Of a DNA stretch of 64,000 nt, positions 51,864-62,606 are shown piece by piece; position 1 is the stretch's first letter, and every line of letters begins with the position of its first letter. The stretch lies in the NCBI RefSeq assembly GCF_008831285.2, contig NC_045140.1, positions 5,871,528 to 5,935,527 on the forward strand. The letters are read 5' to 3'. Under the pieces are notes generated by a model. That model saw nothing but the letters and a program-made list of their open reading frames with translations. It did no database searches and had not been told where the DNA came from. Both the position numbers and the translations under genes were made by a program. This DNA comes from Nymphaea colorata. Lineage: Eukaryota; Streptophyta; Magnoliopsida; Nymphaeales; Nymphaeaceae.

Positions 51864-52922
51864 GTATCCATTGAAGGCTCTTGCTATTTTAATGAAATCC
51901 AAAGGCTCTGGGGAGCTAGGGTTTTTGCAAGTTTACCATTTTGGGTAGGGTGAATTTCTAATCACTATCAAATTTGAAGTAGTATTGAACCTGGTCATGA
52001 TAAAATAAGCTTGGATGGTCGTTGAAAATGGCCGGTTACCAGTAGATGGATGTAAGGATCCCAATTTTTGAGGCAATTTATTTTTTTGAAATTTAAAATC
52101 TTAATGTGCAGACTTGTCAACACATAAACTTTTCAAAGCTATTTGGCATCGTTACTGACTAACTTCAAACCATCAATACTTAAATAATAAATTAGATTAC
52201 ATATTCAAAAACAATGTTTCGTAAAATGACAAAGTACCAAAGTTAGTGGTATTTCAAAATCCTTAAATTACAAAATCCAATTCAAAAAATAAATCAGTTG
52301 GGCAGTATTAGGTCATCATGGCCGCACAGTAACCTCATCATCATCACTTTTATTCATGATCAGTTGAAAATTGGTGTGAGAATTTGAGAAAATTCTAATT
52401 ATCAAGTTAGAACAAACAATACATAAACTCAACTTCAAATATGCACATGGGTAAAATAATTTAAAAATAACAAATATTTACAACAACAATGTCATAAATA
52501 CACATGTAGTAAGCCTGCTGGAGGATGGGCCTCCAACCCTTTAATTTTGCTCATATGATTTATTTACTGCATGTCAACAGATATAAACATTTCACATAGC
52601 ATGACTGAATGCAATAATTGACCTAATAATAACCAACATAAGCAATTATTAATCACGTGCACACAATATGCATTTCAAATCTAAATTCAAGCACACTCAC
52701 AATTTATCAAGATCACTATGATATACACACATAGGTAAATCTCAAACCATGAACTTATCCAAGTCTTTTTTTTTTTTTGGCAGCTATTATTCTTGCATAA
52801 ATCTATATGTAGGACCAGAGCAATTAAATAGCATGACATGCAATAATCCAGACTTGGACTTAGAATGTCAATTCAAATAGTATCCATCATTTTATCAAGT
52901 CATAACTACAATAAGCACATGT
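51864..52922. other. Intergenic AT-rich DNA
   Basis: No coding sequence, repeat array or terminal repeat was recognised in this stretch apart from short T runs near 52770. Confidence 0.5.
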
Positions 52923-53533
52923 TGCAAGCAGTGTTGGCCAACTCGGTTAGTTGACTCGGGAACCACTCGGATCAGCTCGGAATCGCCTTCTCACAGGGCC
53001 ACAACTCAGGACCCAACGAGACAACACCAAAACTTGGCCAAGTCGGCCAAGAATTGGCTGGTTGGGACTGAAATCATCCAAGTTTGGTTCAACTGTTTTA
53101 AAGTGTAAAAGTTAATCTTGATCCTTAGGTTTTTTAGCCAATTTTTTTCCCTCTCATAAAAGCGTTTATTAAGGACATGAAAGGAATACTAGCCTAACAC
53201 TTTGTAAATATATTCTCACAATCAATTTCTAAACATCGAGAGGTCCATGGAGAATTTAAGTTGTTGATATATAGAGAGATAGAAAGATATAGCAATAAAC
53301 ACAAGTTAAATGTGATTAGATTCATGACCTCCTGAACAAATCATAACCTACATAATGTTGCTCTATGCTGGGTAAGGAGATAGTAGATTACACTATACAG
53401 TTATAGAAAAAATACACTGTAAAAATTTTATGACATGATCAACTGAGTCGTTGAGTTAACTTAGTGACCCACTGACCCAATCATCTACCAATCCGAGTAT
53501 GATTCTCGAGTTTGTCAACCATGGCTGCAAGCA
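52923..53533. mobile_element. Non-autonomous hAT-like element with 8-bp TSD
   Basis: An 8-bp direct repeat, TGCAAGCA, occurs at 52923-52930 and 53526-53533, bracketing 595 bp (52931-53525). The ends are imperfect inverted repeats: the left starts GTGTTGGCCAACTCGG, and the reverse complement of the right starts GCCATGGTTGACAAACTCGAG. An 8-bp duplication is typical of hAT transposons. No transposase is encoded. The subterminal regions are rich in ACTCGG motifs on both sides, as expected for transposase-binding repeats. Confidence 0.72.
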
Positions 53534-53780
53534 TTTCCATAATTTAAATGAAGTCAGATACAGATTTACTAAGCTGCATGTAGACAGATATATGTGAAAT
53601 GACTTAGATTCTTATCAAGTAGATGCAATTAAAACACATGAGATCTATATCCATATCTACTGATTTATTTCAAGTATTGCCTTATTTTCATATGCTTATA
53701 TTATTTCCTCTAGTAGTTAGTTGACTTTTGTTCGTCTCATACCAGCTATCATTTTATATATGAAATTAAAATTATATAAG

Positions 53781-54290
53781 ATGGATGCACAAATTACATT
53801 CCTTAATGGATAATCAAAGGAAGAAATCTACATAGAACAACCCAAGAGGCTTGTCACCAAAGGCTATGAACACAAGATTTGTAAGCTCAAGCAGTCTACC
53901 TATGAGCTTAAGCAGACATCCTCTATTTCTAATGGTTTTGATATAGTTGATGAAGACCACTGTGTTTATATAAACAAGAGAATGAGGCATGTATGATTCT
54001 CTCATTATATATTGAAGACATACTATTAGTTGGTAATATACTAAAATCAGTTCGAGATTGGTTGTCAATTCATTTTAAGATAAAAAATATGGGTGAAACA
54101 ACATTCACTTTGGGTATTTAAATTAAAGGGTTGTTTAGATACAAATGCCTATGAGATGTTTAGAAAAGAAAAGTGTTTTTGAACTACATTCATGCCAGTG
54201 AAATGTTCGCTGATCTATAACCAAGCCAATTGCTACTAATGTATTCAAGAAGCATGTAATGTCATTGAAGCTAAATAGAAAACAAAACTA
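53781..54290 (+). pseudogene. Ty1-copia RT/RNase H remnant, internally deleted
   Basis: From 53781 the plus-strand translation shows the copia RT segment MDAQITFLNG, then (after a stop) EEIYIEQPKRLVTKGYEHKI, KLKQSTYELKQ and DHCVYINK. Near the RT active site a frameshift gives a degraded YIEDILLVGN equivalent. From about 54205 the sequence matches the C-terminal end of RNase H (ADL, then ITKPIATNVFKKH in a shifted frame). The part between is missing. No LTR could be identified on either side. It is an old, dead fragment. Confidence 0.75.
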
Positions 54291-55094
54291 AATTTTTGTG
54301 TGGTAATTTGTTTGGACTTGTTAAGTATCTGTATAAGGTTGTGCAACCAGGTTAAGATTGTTCACTCGCATGAATTGATCGCCTTAGGCATTATGGTAGA
54401 TGAGCTAAGATGAGATGAACAAGACTAAGGGACATTTATAACACAAGCAAGATAAATGTTATATGATGAAGTGCCAATAAACTGAAATATTTTAACAAAG
54501 AACACTATAAATTGATCGCATCTTACACATATATTAAAGTATCACCTTAATTTAATCAAGATGAGATTTGATGCTAAAAAGAAAAAGATTACAAAACCGA
54601 CATGAACTCCAAAAATAAAGTAAACGGAATAACTAGATCTGAGGGCTCAGATTATTTAGTAGACAGAGAACTCTAATCAATTCTCTGGAAGATGTTAGAC
54701 CACATATATTTGCATTGATAAATAAAGTCAACCAATTATGAGAAATGAATTATGGCCTTTGCTCCATGATTGTGTGACCGTCCCATGAATATTGGATTCT
54801 ATATCGGTATTGATATCTAATTTTAGTTGCCTTATGAACCCAACTATATTTTGAAATGATGAGTTAATGTTTTATGAGCAATTCAATTGAATGAGGCATA
54901 TATTTAGCATCATCATGTGCAAGGCTGTTGAGACTTATGAAAATGAAATTTGATCGCACAATGAATTATGTGTACAGCTGGAGTGCACAAATTATTTTTC
55001 TTTTTGCATATTAAACCATTGTGTTACATTAGCCGGTACATATTTAGTTATTTACATCTATTTTCGTAGGCCGTACAAACTTATTGATACTATG

Positions 55095-55147
<53 letters not shown>

Positions 55148-58100
55148 AGTGTATCTGGTTGTCCACCCATCTGCGAGAGGAAAAATATTAGACCTTATAA
55201 ATGTGGGTCTGACAATCAGGATCCAAGCTCATAAAGCAGCTCAGAACAAGTTGCAAAGCTGCATCTATTGGACCATTTAGAGGTGGTTATAGATGGCAGG
55301 TAAAGCCGATAAAGAACGTGAAAGTTTAGGAGTAACGAACATAAAAGAAAGAATGAAGTAACAAAGTAAAGTTATGAACTTTTTCATTACAATCTTTTAT
55401 TGCTGAATCAAGAGGTATATACATCATGAACTTAATACATGCATGTAGTATACGCTTCCCGACAGAGGCGATGGCTATTTTGCTGAAAGATTGCTTAGAG
55501 GGCCGGAAGATGCCTCCTGTGAAGTATGCTTTCAATAGAAAGTTTCTGCCCATTATTCAAATATGCAGAAACGAACTTTGGAAGGAGGTTGCTGCTGTGC
55601 TGCTTACGCAGAGTTGGCCAGGTCTTGGTTCGCTGCTTTTGTAGTTTTCTCCTCCTATTTGTCAGGAACAGGAAGATCTGTTTCTGATCTTGCTTTGTTT
55701 TGTCATTCTTTTCTTTGATTATTTGTACATTGCTTGACCAGCAAATGGAAGGAGGACAATCCTCCAGCATGTTTCATTGGAAAGGGAATTAAAATCAGGT
55801 CACCTGCATGTGCCTGTCACCTAATAAATTGACCACACATCTGGTCTACTAAGAATAACAGTATATTGATAAGAATATATTGTTATGACGAAGGGTGACT
55901 TCAGCAAATAGGAAATGACTTGATCCCTGTTCATTGGGAGAAAGGTGAAAAGAAATTGAATTTGTGGAAGTTCAATTTTTTCACTTTCATGCTATAGAAA
56001 CGCCATCCAAAGTCTTGGGCAACATCTCCCATCAAACGCCTCCTGATCACACCCCGTGAAAGAGCATTTATTGATGGCAATGGAGCAGCAGAGGCTGCTT
56101 TCTTTCACCTCCTGCAAACTTGGTGGGGCACCTGCAGCTGACATGGTTTCCATTACTTCGCCGCGGATATTGCCTCTGTCCACTGGACTCTGGTGCTCTG
56201 TCTCAGGCGGAATCCTGTCCTAGACTAAGTCCCATGTCAGTTATGACTCTATGCTAACATAAATATTGTATACCAATTTTCACAAAGATACCCGTATTAG
56301 ACAAAAGCATGCTTAATTTCTTTTGTTTCATTTAATCACCTACTTTGCAAATTGAACAGTTAAATGAAGAAAAGAAAAATAGAATTTGGCATATTTTAGT
56401 TATACTAATTAATTTTGAAGAGGCTGGGCTTTAGGTTTATGGTTGAGTAGGGAAGACCCACTTTTTGGACATCTGGTTGAATGTGAAGCACTCATCCAAT
56501 TTTTCATTCTCTAAGGTATATGGTTTGTTTTTGATGCTTCAAGATACTGTCTACATTACATTTCAACTTGTACATTGGTAGCTTTCCATATGCGCTCTAT
56601 GTTTGGCGCCTAATATGAAAACTATGTTATACTATTGCACCACTTAGGCATTGTTATTCTTTATAAAAGTTATTATTTTTGTAAAATTATACTTTTGTCT
56701 TTATAGGGGCAGGGGCATAGATAGATCAGGGCTCATTTTTTGAAAGTTTAAATTAATGGTTGAACTTGCAAATCTAGGTTTAGTTACATAAGCTGCTATA
56801 TGGTCAATTGAAAATTTGTTAACTATATGCTTACTGTTCCATAGATTTTTTTTTTTGGCTTTGTTTTATAGAAATCACCCCTATTTTTCATGAAAGATAT
56901 TTTTTGTCATTTACAGCCATAGCCTGCTAAGGGCCTGACATATGACCCGCTCTAAATTTGAACGTATATTTTCTTAATTTTTTTAAAAATAACTTTGCAA
57001 TACCACGTAAACATTGGCAGGCCTTTAGGTGGTAAAAACTGTTGGACTCTTTCCATGTACACAAGTAATTGAGGCCAAGCACTGGACTGAGCCGGCGCAG
57101 CTCAATGACAGACCTGTAAAAGCACAGCAGGCCTTTCTGACCCTGAACGAAGCCAGCCCGGCCTTCTTCCCAGGACATAGCAGATGTTTCGAGCAGACCT
57201 CAGACCCTACCGAGCACGGCTGAACAATTTGTTCAGTACCCATCTTATTCAATTTAAATACATTAGTTCAAATCCAAGTTATAAAGAAAATTTTGTTATC
57301 ATCAATCTTTAAAGAAAAAAATTATCCGCCTTTGCTATTGTTAACTTTTCTTTACGCATTTTGACCGTGGCAGAGCTCCATGTTGTGTGGGCAGTTGGCC
57401 ACCAGCCCCACAAAATACGTTTACTTTTATATTGATGTTTTCAAATATTTGATTATTTATATATATTGGTGCCCCCCAGCTAATTTTTTTTTTTTCATTT
57501 GACTTGGGCAAAACTGCTTTTGGCATAAAACCCTCAATACCATCATAAAACGGGCCCTCAAAGCTGCTCACAATTTAAAATAAATCTAATTGACTAGGCT
57601 TTTGTTTTATTGAATCGATCAATTGAATCAACAAAAATTATTAGTATATTTATTCTTTGTAAACTAAAATAGAAAAATATAAATAGTTAGAAAAACTAAG
57701 TAGCGTATAACGTGTGACATCCTTGTGTCGGTACGTAGGTTCCATTGGATACTCATCCTCACTATATTGAAACTGTTCCGAAAAAAATCATACATGGAAA
57801 AAAGAAAAATTAATATCTGATTGATGAATCGGATCAGATTCAGAATTAAAAAATGAAATCTAATCGGTTTCAGATTCAAATATATATAAATTTTGCATCA
57901 GATTTGGATTCGAATCTTAAGTAATATCTTACATCCAATGCCCTTTTCAGTTTAAAATTCACACTCTGATAAGCATATGAATTCACATATCAGATTTGGA
58001 TTGGGTTCAGATTGGGAAGTTGGATTTTCTATTTGAATTTCAATATAATTTTTCTTCATTCGCATTTGAATGTGAATTTGTATCCAATTCATTAACAACC

Positions 58101-58560
58101 CTAGTTATCTTGTACACTCTATTTAAATTCTTTTTTAATTAAAAAGTAATTTAAAATTTTTGAAATTGATTTTAAACTAAGAAAGCTAAAATCATATCGA
58201 CCTCTGCATTGTACTGACAGGAAAGCAATCTAATCAATAATATTGAGACCTTAGTTAGTGTTGAGGGTATGTGAAAAAATAACTTTTCATTTTCTCATTT
58301 TGTCCTCTTAAGGTGGTTTTTAAAATCATTTCTTAAAGGGCATGATTGTAATTTTACCAGTACAGGTACCCAAATACATGGTAACCTGTTATTTGAAGCC
58401 CCACAAGACCCAATGAGGCTGGGGGCGCCACATCCCAATTTGATTCCAGTGGCCTATGTTTAACTGATACACATTGGGCTTACACCAAAAACTAGAACTA
58501 TGAGGCCAACCTTTAGACATTAGTGAGTCATAATCGTCTGTGTAACGAGACCCATTGTTT
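54291..58560. other. Repeat-rich intergenic DNA, no confirmed gene
   Basis: The stretch contains a (TA)n array at 55096-55145. A GC-richer block at 57013-57235 (GGCCAAGCACTGG..., ...GAGCACGGC) may be a decayed GC-ended element. GATTCGGAT/CAGATTTGGATT-type repeats lie at 57830-58090. Two frames, plus 55426-55644 and minus 55992-56183 (MDRGNIRGEVMETMSAAGA...), have coding-like composition, but I recognise no family and could not assemble a gene around them. Confidence 0.45.
55096..55145. repeat. (TA)n microsatellite
   Basis: A perfect TA run of about 50 bp in intergenic DNA. Confidence 0.96.
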
Positions 58561-58606
58561 AATGGGTCTGGTTTTTGTCATTTACCCAAGTGATCCGGTT
58601 TTTACC

Positions 58607-58656
<50 letters not shown>

Positions 58657-58698
58657 CCAAACTGCTTGGGCAAGAAATAAAAACTAGACCTCTTAGAT
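58561..58698. repeat. Inverted repeat with a (AT)n array at its centre
   Basis: The left arm (58565-58606: GGTCTGGTTTTTGTCATTTA, then CCCAAGTGATCCGGTT) is an imperfect inverted copy of the right arm (58656-58697; reverse complement GGTCTAGTTTTTATTTCTTG, then CCCAAGCAGTTTGGTT). The arms flank a perfect AT run at 58610-58655. The whole could extrude as a hairpin. The right arm also looks like the left end of the element described at 58655-59305. Confidence 0.7.
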
Positions 58699-58910
58699 TC
58701 ATGTTTAAAAGCATTGTAAACAAAATGTGAGCATTCTAATGTGTTTATAAATATTAATTTAATATTAATCAAGCTTTAGTTCAATTCATTTATGTTAAAA
58801 AAAAATCTTTCTACCACCAAAATTTTAAAATTATAACAACCATTCATTTTTTAATATTAAAAAAGCTTTATTTAAGTAAGAGAACAACTAACTTAATATA
58901 TGTTTCTCAC

Positions 58911-58941
<31 letters not shown>

Positions 58942-59303
58942 TCACTCACACACACAAAAACCAGACCTTTTAATTTTTGGCTAAAAATATTTTCAATAAA
59001 ACATAAACGTCCTCATATATTTATAAAAACTATTTTGATATAAAACATGTTTTGAATCAAATTGTTTTTATGGAAAATGTTGATTTTCCTGTTACCAAAA
59101 TGTAGACGCTATGAGAACAATTTATTTTTTCTTATTACAAAAACACTATTAAAACCTACAAAATGATCAATTTAATAAATATTTTGCATAAACCTATTTT
59201 TAAAATTATATTGGTAAGGTTAGATTAAAAAACAAACACTTTAGATATCATATTTAAAAGGATCTGATTTTTGTCCTGACCTATTAGTCTGGTTTTGACC
59301 AAT

Positions 59304-59305
<2 letters not shown>
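58655..59305. mobile_element. Candidate MITE bounded by (TA)n arrays on both sides
   Basis: About 650 bp of non-coding DNA lies between the (AT)n array ending at 58655 and the (TA)n array starting at 59306. The ends are imperfect inverted repeats: left GGGCAAGAAATAAAAACTAG followed by ACCTC; the reverse complement of the right is GGTCAGGACAAAAATCAGAT followed by CC. An internal copy of the same end (CAAAAACCAGACCTTTTAA, near 58955) follows another TA/CA array at 58913-58960. The pattern resembles plant MITEs that sit in TA microsatellites. The assignment is tentative. Confidence 0.45.

Positions 59306-59353
<48 letters not shown>
59306..59353. repeat. (TA)n microsatellite
   Basis: A perfect TA run of about 48 bp, bordering the candidate element on its left and a 42-bp tandem duplication on its right. 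Confidence 0.96.
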
Positions 59354-59356
<3 letters not shown>

Positions 59357-59428
59357 GAGAGGTCGGGACCCTCGAACCGAATTTATATATATAAAGAAAG
59401 GTAGGGACACTCGAACGGAATCTTTGGT
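59346..59428. repeat. Tandem duplication of a unit of about 42 bp
   Basis: The unit TATATATGAAGAGAGGTCGG, then GACCCTCGAACCGAA, is followed by a diverged second copy, TATATATAAAGAAAGGTAGG, then GACACTCGAACGGAA. The unit includes part of the TA run. Confidence 0.8.
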
Positions 59429-60640
59429 ACTCTAAAGTATTGATATTCGCTATATTTAAAAATGCAGCTAATGTTTGGTATAAGATGTTGATACTCGAGA
59501 TATTCAAAGGTGCAGCTTTGGGGCGTGCAGTGACATGGTCAACCGCATGGGAGCCTCTACTTAATATAATACTAAATATGAAGATCTCTCAAGAAAGAAG
59601 ATTAGCTCTTTGTCATAATTAATTCTGATTTCCTGACAACACAACCTATCCAATTCCTGGAACTTTTGAAATGCATTTTAGGCTTTAGTGACTTTAACCA
59701 TGGTTAACGACTGACCATGATCAGGTTATCTGCGAAAATGGGTTGTGTTGAAATTCTACCAAGTGCTGATTTTTCTCATATTGAAAGGTAATTATTTCAT
59801 TTTCAATAAACCAGTTTTCTTATTTTTATCTAATCTTATATATTATAAAGACCAAGCAACAGCAGTCTATCAATGTTCTTATTTTTCCCTTCATTGGTTG
59901 AGGATTTCTGAAATGACATTTTTATAATTGAAACCCTCAGCATTATATGTATGTAAGTATATGTGTATCAAAATTTTATAATAACATTACGCCGCTTTCA
60001 TTTGAAACGGGTTTTCATGTTTCGTCTTAGTTTCTAATATTAAAAAGGCCGGAAGTAAGTTTAGCGTTTAACTTTTGTTTACTTTAACAGTTTTTAAAAC
60101 AAATGCTATAATATAATCTACGCGCGCTGTCTCCTTTATAAATTTTAAAGTTATCCTTATGCTATTCTTCTTTGAAAAAGTAGTTCTAATTGTCTTATTC
60201 GTAGGTTCTATATGAACAGAAGTAAGGGTATACTTGTCTTGATCAAAGTATTAATATCCATCGAAATGACATGTCTGTAATACAAATTTTCAGCATCTTT
60301 GACATAAATTTTGAAAATATGTTTCACATATACATGACAAACTTATGGAAAAACTTTCAAGAAAAATGCTTTACAAAGAAACAACTCTTGACAAGAAGCA
60401 TCAGTCAATCATGCCTTTACACTTATATATATATATATATATACATATATATGAGTTTACACTTTTTGGAAGGATATTTGGATGTGCAGGAACGGCATGA
60501 TTTACATACACACCAAGTTAGACGTCCCGTTCACGACTTTCAAGATGCTTGATGATTTTTTCATCACATGTAAATGGAAATGGAATATATTTCCTGATTT
60601 CAGTTTCTTGACTCATTTTATCTGTTTAACTCAGTTGTAA
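59429..60640. other. Intergenic AT-rich DNA
   Basis: No gene or element was recognised. A short TA run lies at about 60424-60450. Confidence 0.5.
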
Positions 60641-60973
60641 ACTTTGCTTGTTCAAACTATTGTGGGACACAACCTTAGTAACCTCTCCTTCGATGCCCTC
60701 TCCCCAACGGCGACTGGAAGTCATTGGCAACCTATTGCACACTCTCCAACGATGTTATCCTGTTCCCCAACAGCGATAGCAGTCCGGCAGCAAGCAATTA
60801 GTCGACACCAAGCACACGGGTGTCTCCCATTTCCGCAGTTCTCTGGTTCAGATATCCCCCTCTTTGTTCGTTCCTCTGCTCGTCATCGATCACCGTGAAT
60901 AGTTTTCTCTACATCTACTCACCTGCCATTATAAGCAAAAAACAGGACCCTGCTCGAGCTCGTCGTCATCAGA

Positions 60974-61011
<38 letters not shown>

Positions 61012-61708
61012 GAATGCGGCTTGTACTGCCTGATCCCCCATGGATGTTGCCGCCCCCTGGCCTGGGCATTAGGAGGTGGCCCCTGCGCCAATGCTCATTA
61101 GTCTGGAAGACCAGTCTCTTTTACTGTGTTATTGCAGGCATTCTTCATGTCTCAGACGTCTAGCCCTTCTTTAATGGCTTCTTCCCTTCATCACGTCAGC
61201 AGTTCCTCCTGCAGCAGCTCGGGTGAAGTTCTGCGTCGTCCTCACCAACCCATGTCCTGGTCGTCCATTGTCCCACATCTGCAACTTCCAGGACTGCCCT
61301 TCAAATGCGTGCACGACTGCTCTGCCTTCATCGTTTTGCTGCATTTCCTTAAGCAGTGCCATGCCCTCACATGGTCTTGTTTTGCTCTCTTTCGGTGGCT
61401 AAAAATGACCATCGCTTGCGTTGTTGATGCCATGGCTTCGTTGCTTGATCATTATCCCTCCCCTTCTACCTTAAAGCACTTTCCTCCACGACCGCACATA
61501 TCCTTGTCATATTCTTTGGGTCTCTCTGTTCACAATGGCGGCCGCCACCCATTCCCGCGCCTGCGTAGGAGGGGCTTTCCAGGCCGTTGCATGTCCGGCC
61601 AACCAGTTGGCCTGCCTTAACGCAGCCTTCTTTCCCTATAGCTGTCGCACCTTGTACTACTCATGCCTCCTCCAACCCTATTCTAGCTGTGCCACTAGCC
61701 GCATCTTT
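60641..61708. other. GC-richer island with open frames, unidentified
   Basis: Base composition here is clearly more GC-rich than the flanks, and the plus strand is pyrimidine-rich (a (CT)n run at about 60976-61008). A plus-strand frame of 164 codons (61126-61620) starts near a TTATTGCAG acceptor-like site, but the translation is Ser/Pro/Cys/His-rich with no motif I recognise. It could be a decayed element, the internal region of a non-coding retroelement, or part of an unrecognised gene. Confidence 0.3.
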
Positions 61709-62162
61709 AGGGCTGCACAACGAGCCGAGCCAACTCAAGCTTGACTCGAACTCGCTCGAAAAAACTCAGCTCGTGCTTGACTCATTTATAAACGAGCCGA
61801 GTTTGAGCTTACAAAGATCCTCAAAACAATAAACGAGTTGAGTTTGAGTTTCAAGAACTCGACTCATTTATACTCGACTGGACTTGCAAACCGATAATAT
61901 ATATAATATTGCCAAAACTAGTTTCACATGTTACACGAGATAAATGAGTTATACGAGTTAGTGTTTACATGAGTTGAACGAGTTAATGCTTACGCGAATT
62001 AATGCTAAACGAATTAATGCCTAAATGGGTTAAACGAGTTGAGTTCGAGCTCGATTTTGTATAGTCGAGTTGAGTTGAGTTCAAGCCGAGCTCGAGTTTT
62101 TTGAGCCGAATCGAGCTCGAGCTGGCCAAAACTTGAGCTCGACTTGGCTCGTGTGCAGCCCT
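61709..62162. mobile_element. TIR element (MITE, probably hAT-type), 454 bp
   Basis: The left end AGGGCTGCACAACGAGCCGA and the reverse complement of the right end AGGGCTGCACACGAGCCAAG form clear terminal inverted repeats. The subterminal DNA is full of short GAGCTCGA/ACTCGA/GAGTTGAG motifs in both orientations. The core is AT-rich and non-coding. Flanking 8-mers (GCATCTTT and ATGTATCA) do not match, so the target-site duplication has decayed or the class differs. Confidence 0.7.
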
Positions 62163-62272
62163 ATGTATCATTGCTCCTGGTTGCACTTGTTGCAGTAGTG
62201 CTGCCTTTAGGGACCTTTGTGATTGCTTCCTGCACCGATGCTTTCTCCCATGTGAATAAATATTGCAGTTTT

Positions 62273-62603
62273 TGTTTTAATATCATAGAGCTATGACATA
62301 GTAAAATTAAAGGCTTAATGTCAAGAGTTATGAAGATGTTTTTTATTTTTAATGTCTTTTAATATCATGGTTGTAATGACCATTAGTGTGGAGTTTATGA
62401 GTCATAAGTTGAGGGTTTTGAGGTAGTCTATAAATAGGTGTATTGGTTTGTGTCATTTGTATCAAGTATAAGGTGTGACAAGGTGGCCTCATGGGAGTAG
62501 TGAGTTGTATGAGTGCTTTCTTCCTCTAATTCAGTAGTTGTTTTGTAAAGTCCACTATGTGCAACATAAGGTATTGTGTTCCATTACTGTTTTATTACCA
62601 ACA
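62273..62603 (+). repeat. Probable 5' LTR of a second copia element (partial evidence)
   Basis: The sequence from TGTTTTAATATCA to TTACCAACA has TG...CA ends and a TATA box (CTATAAATAG) near 62429. A primer-binding-site-like TGGTATCAAAACTC follows at 62607 after a 3-nt spacer. The 3' LTR lies beyond the window, so the start is a guess from the TG. The end is better supported. Confidence 0.5.
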
Positions 62604-62606
62604 TTG

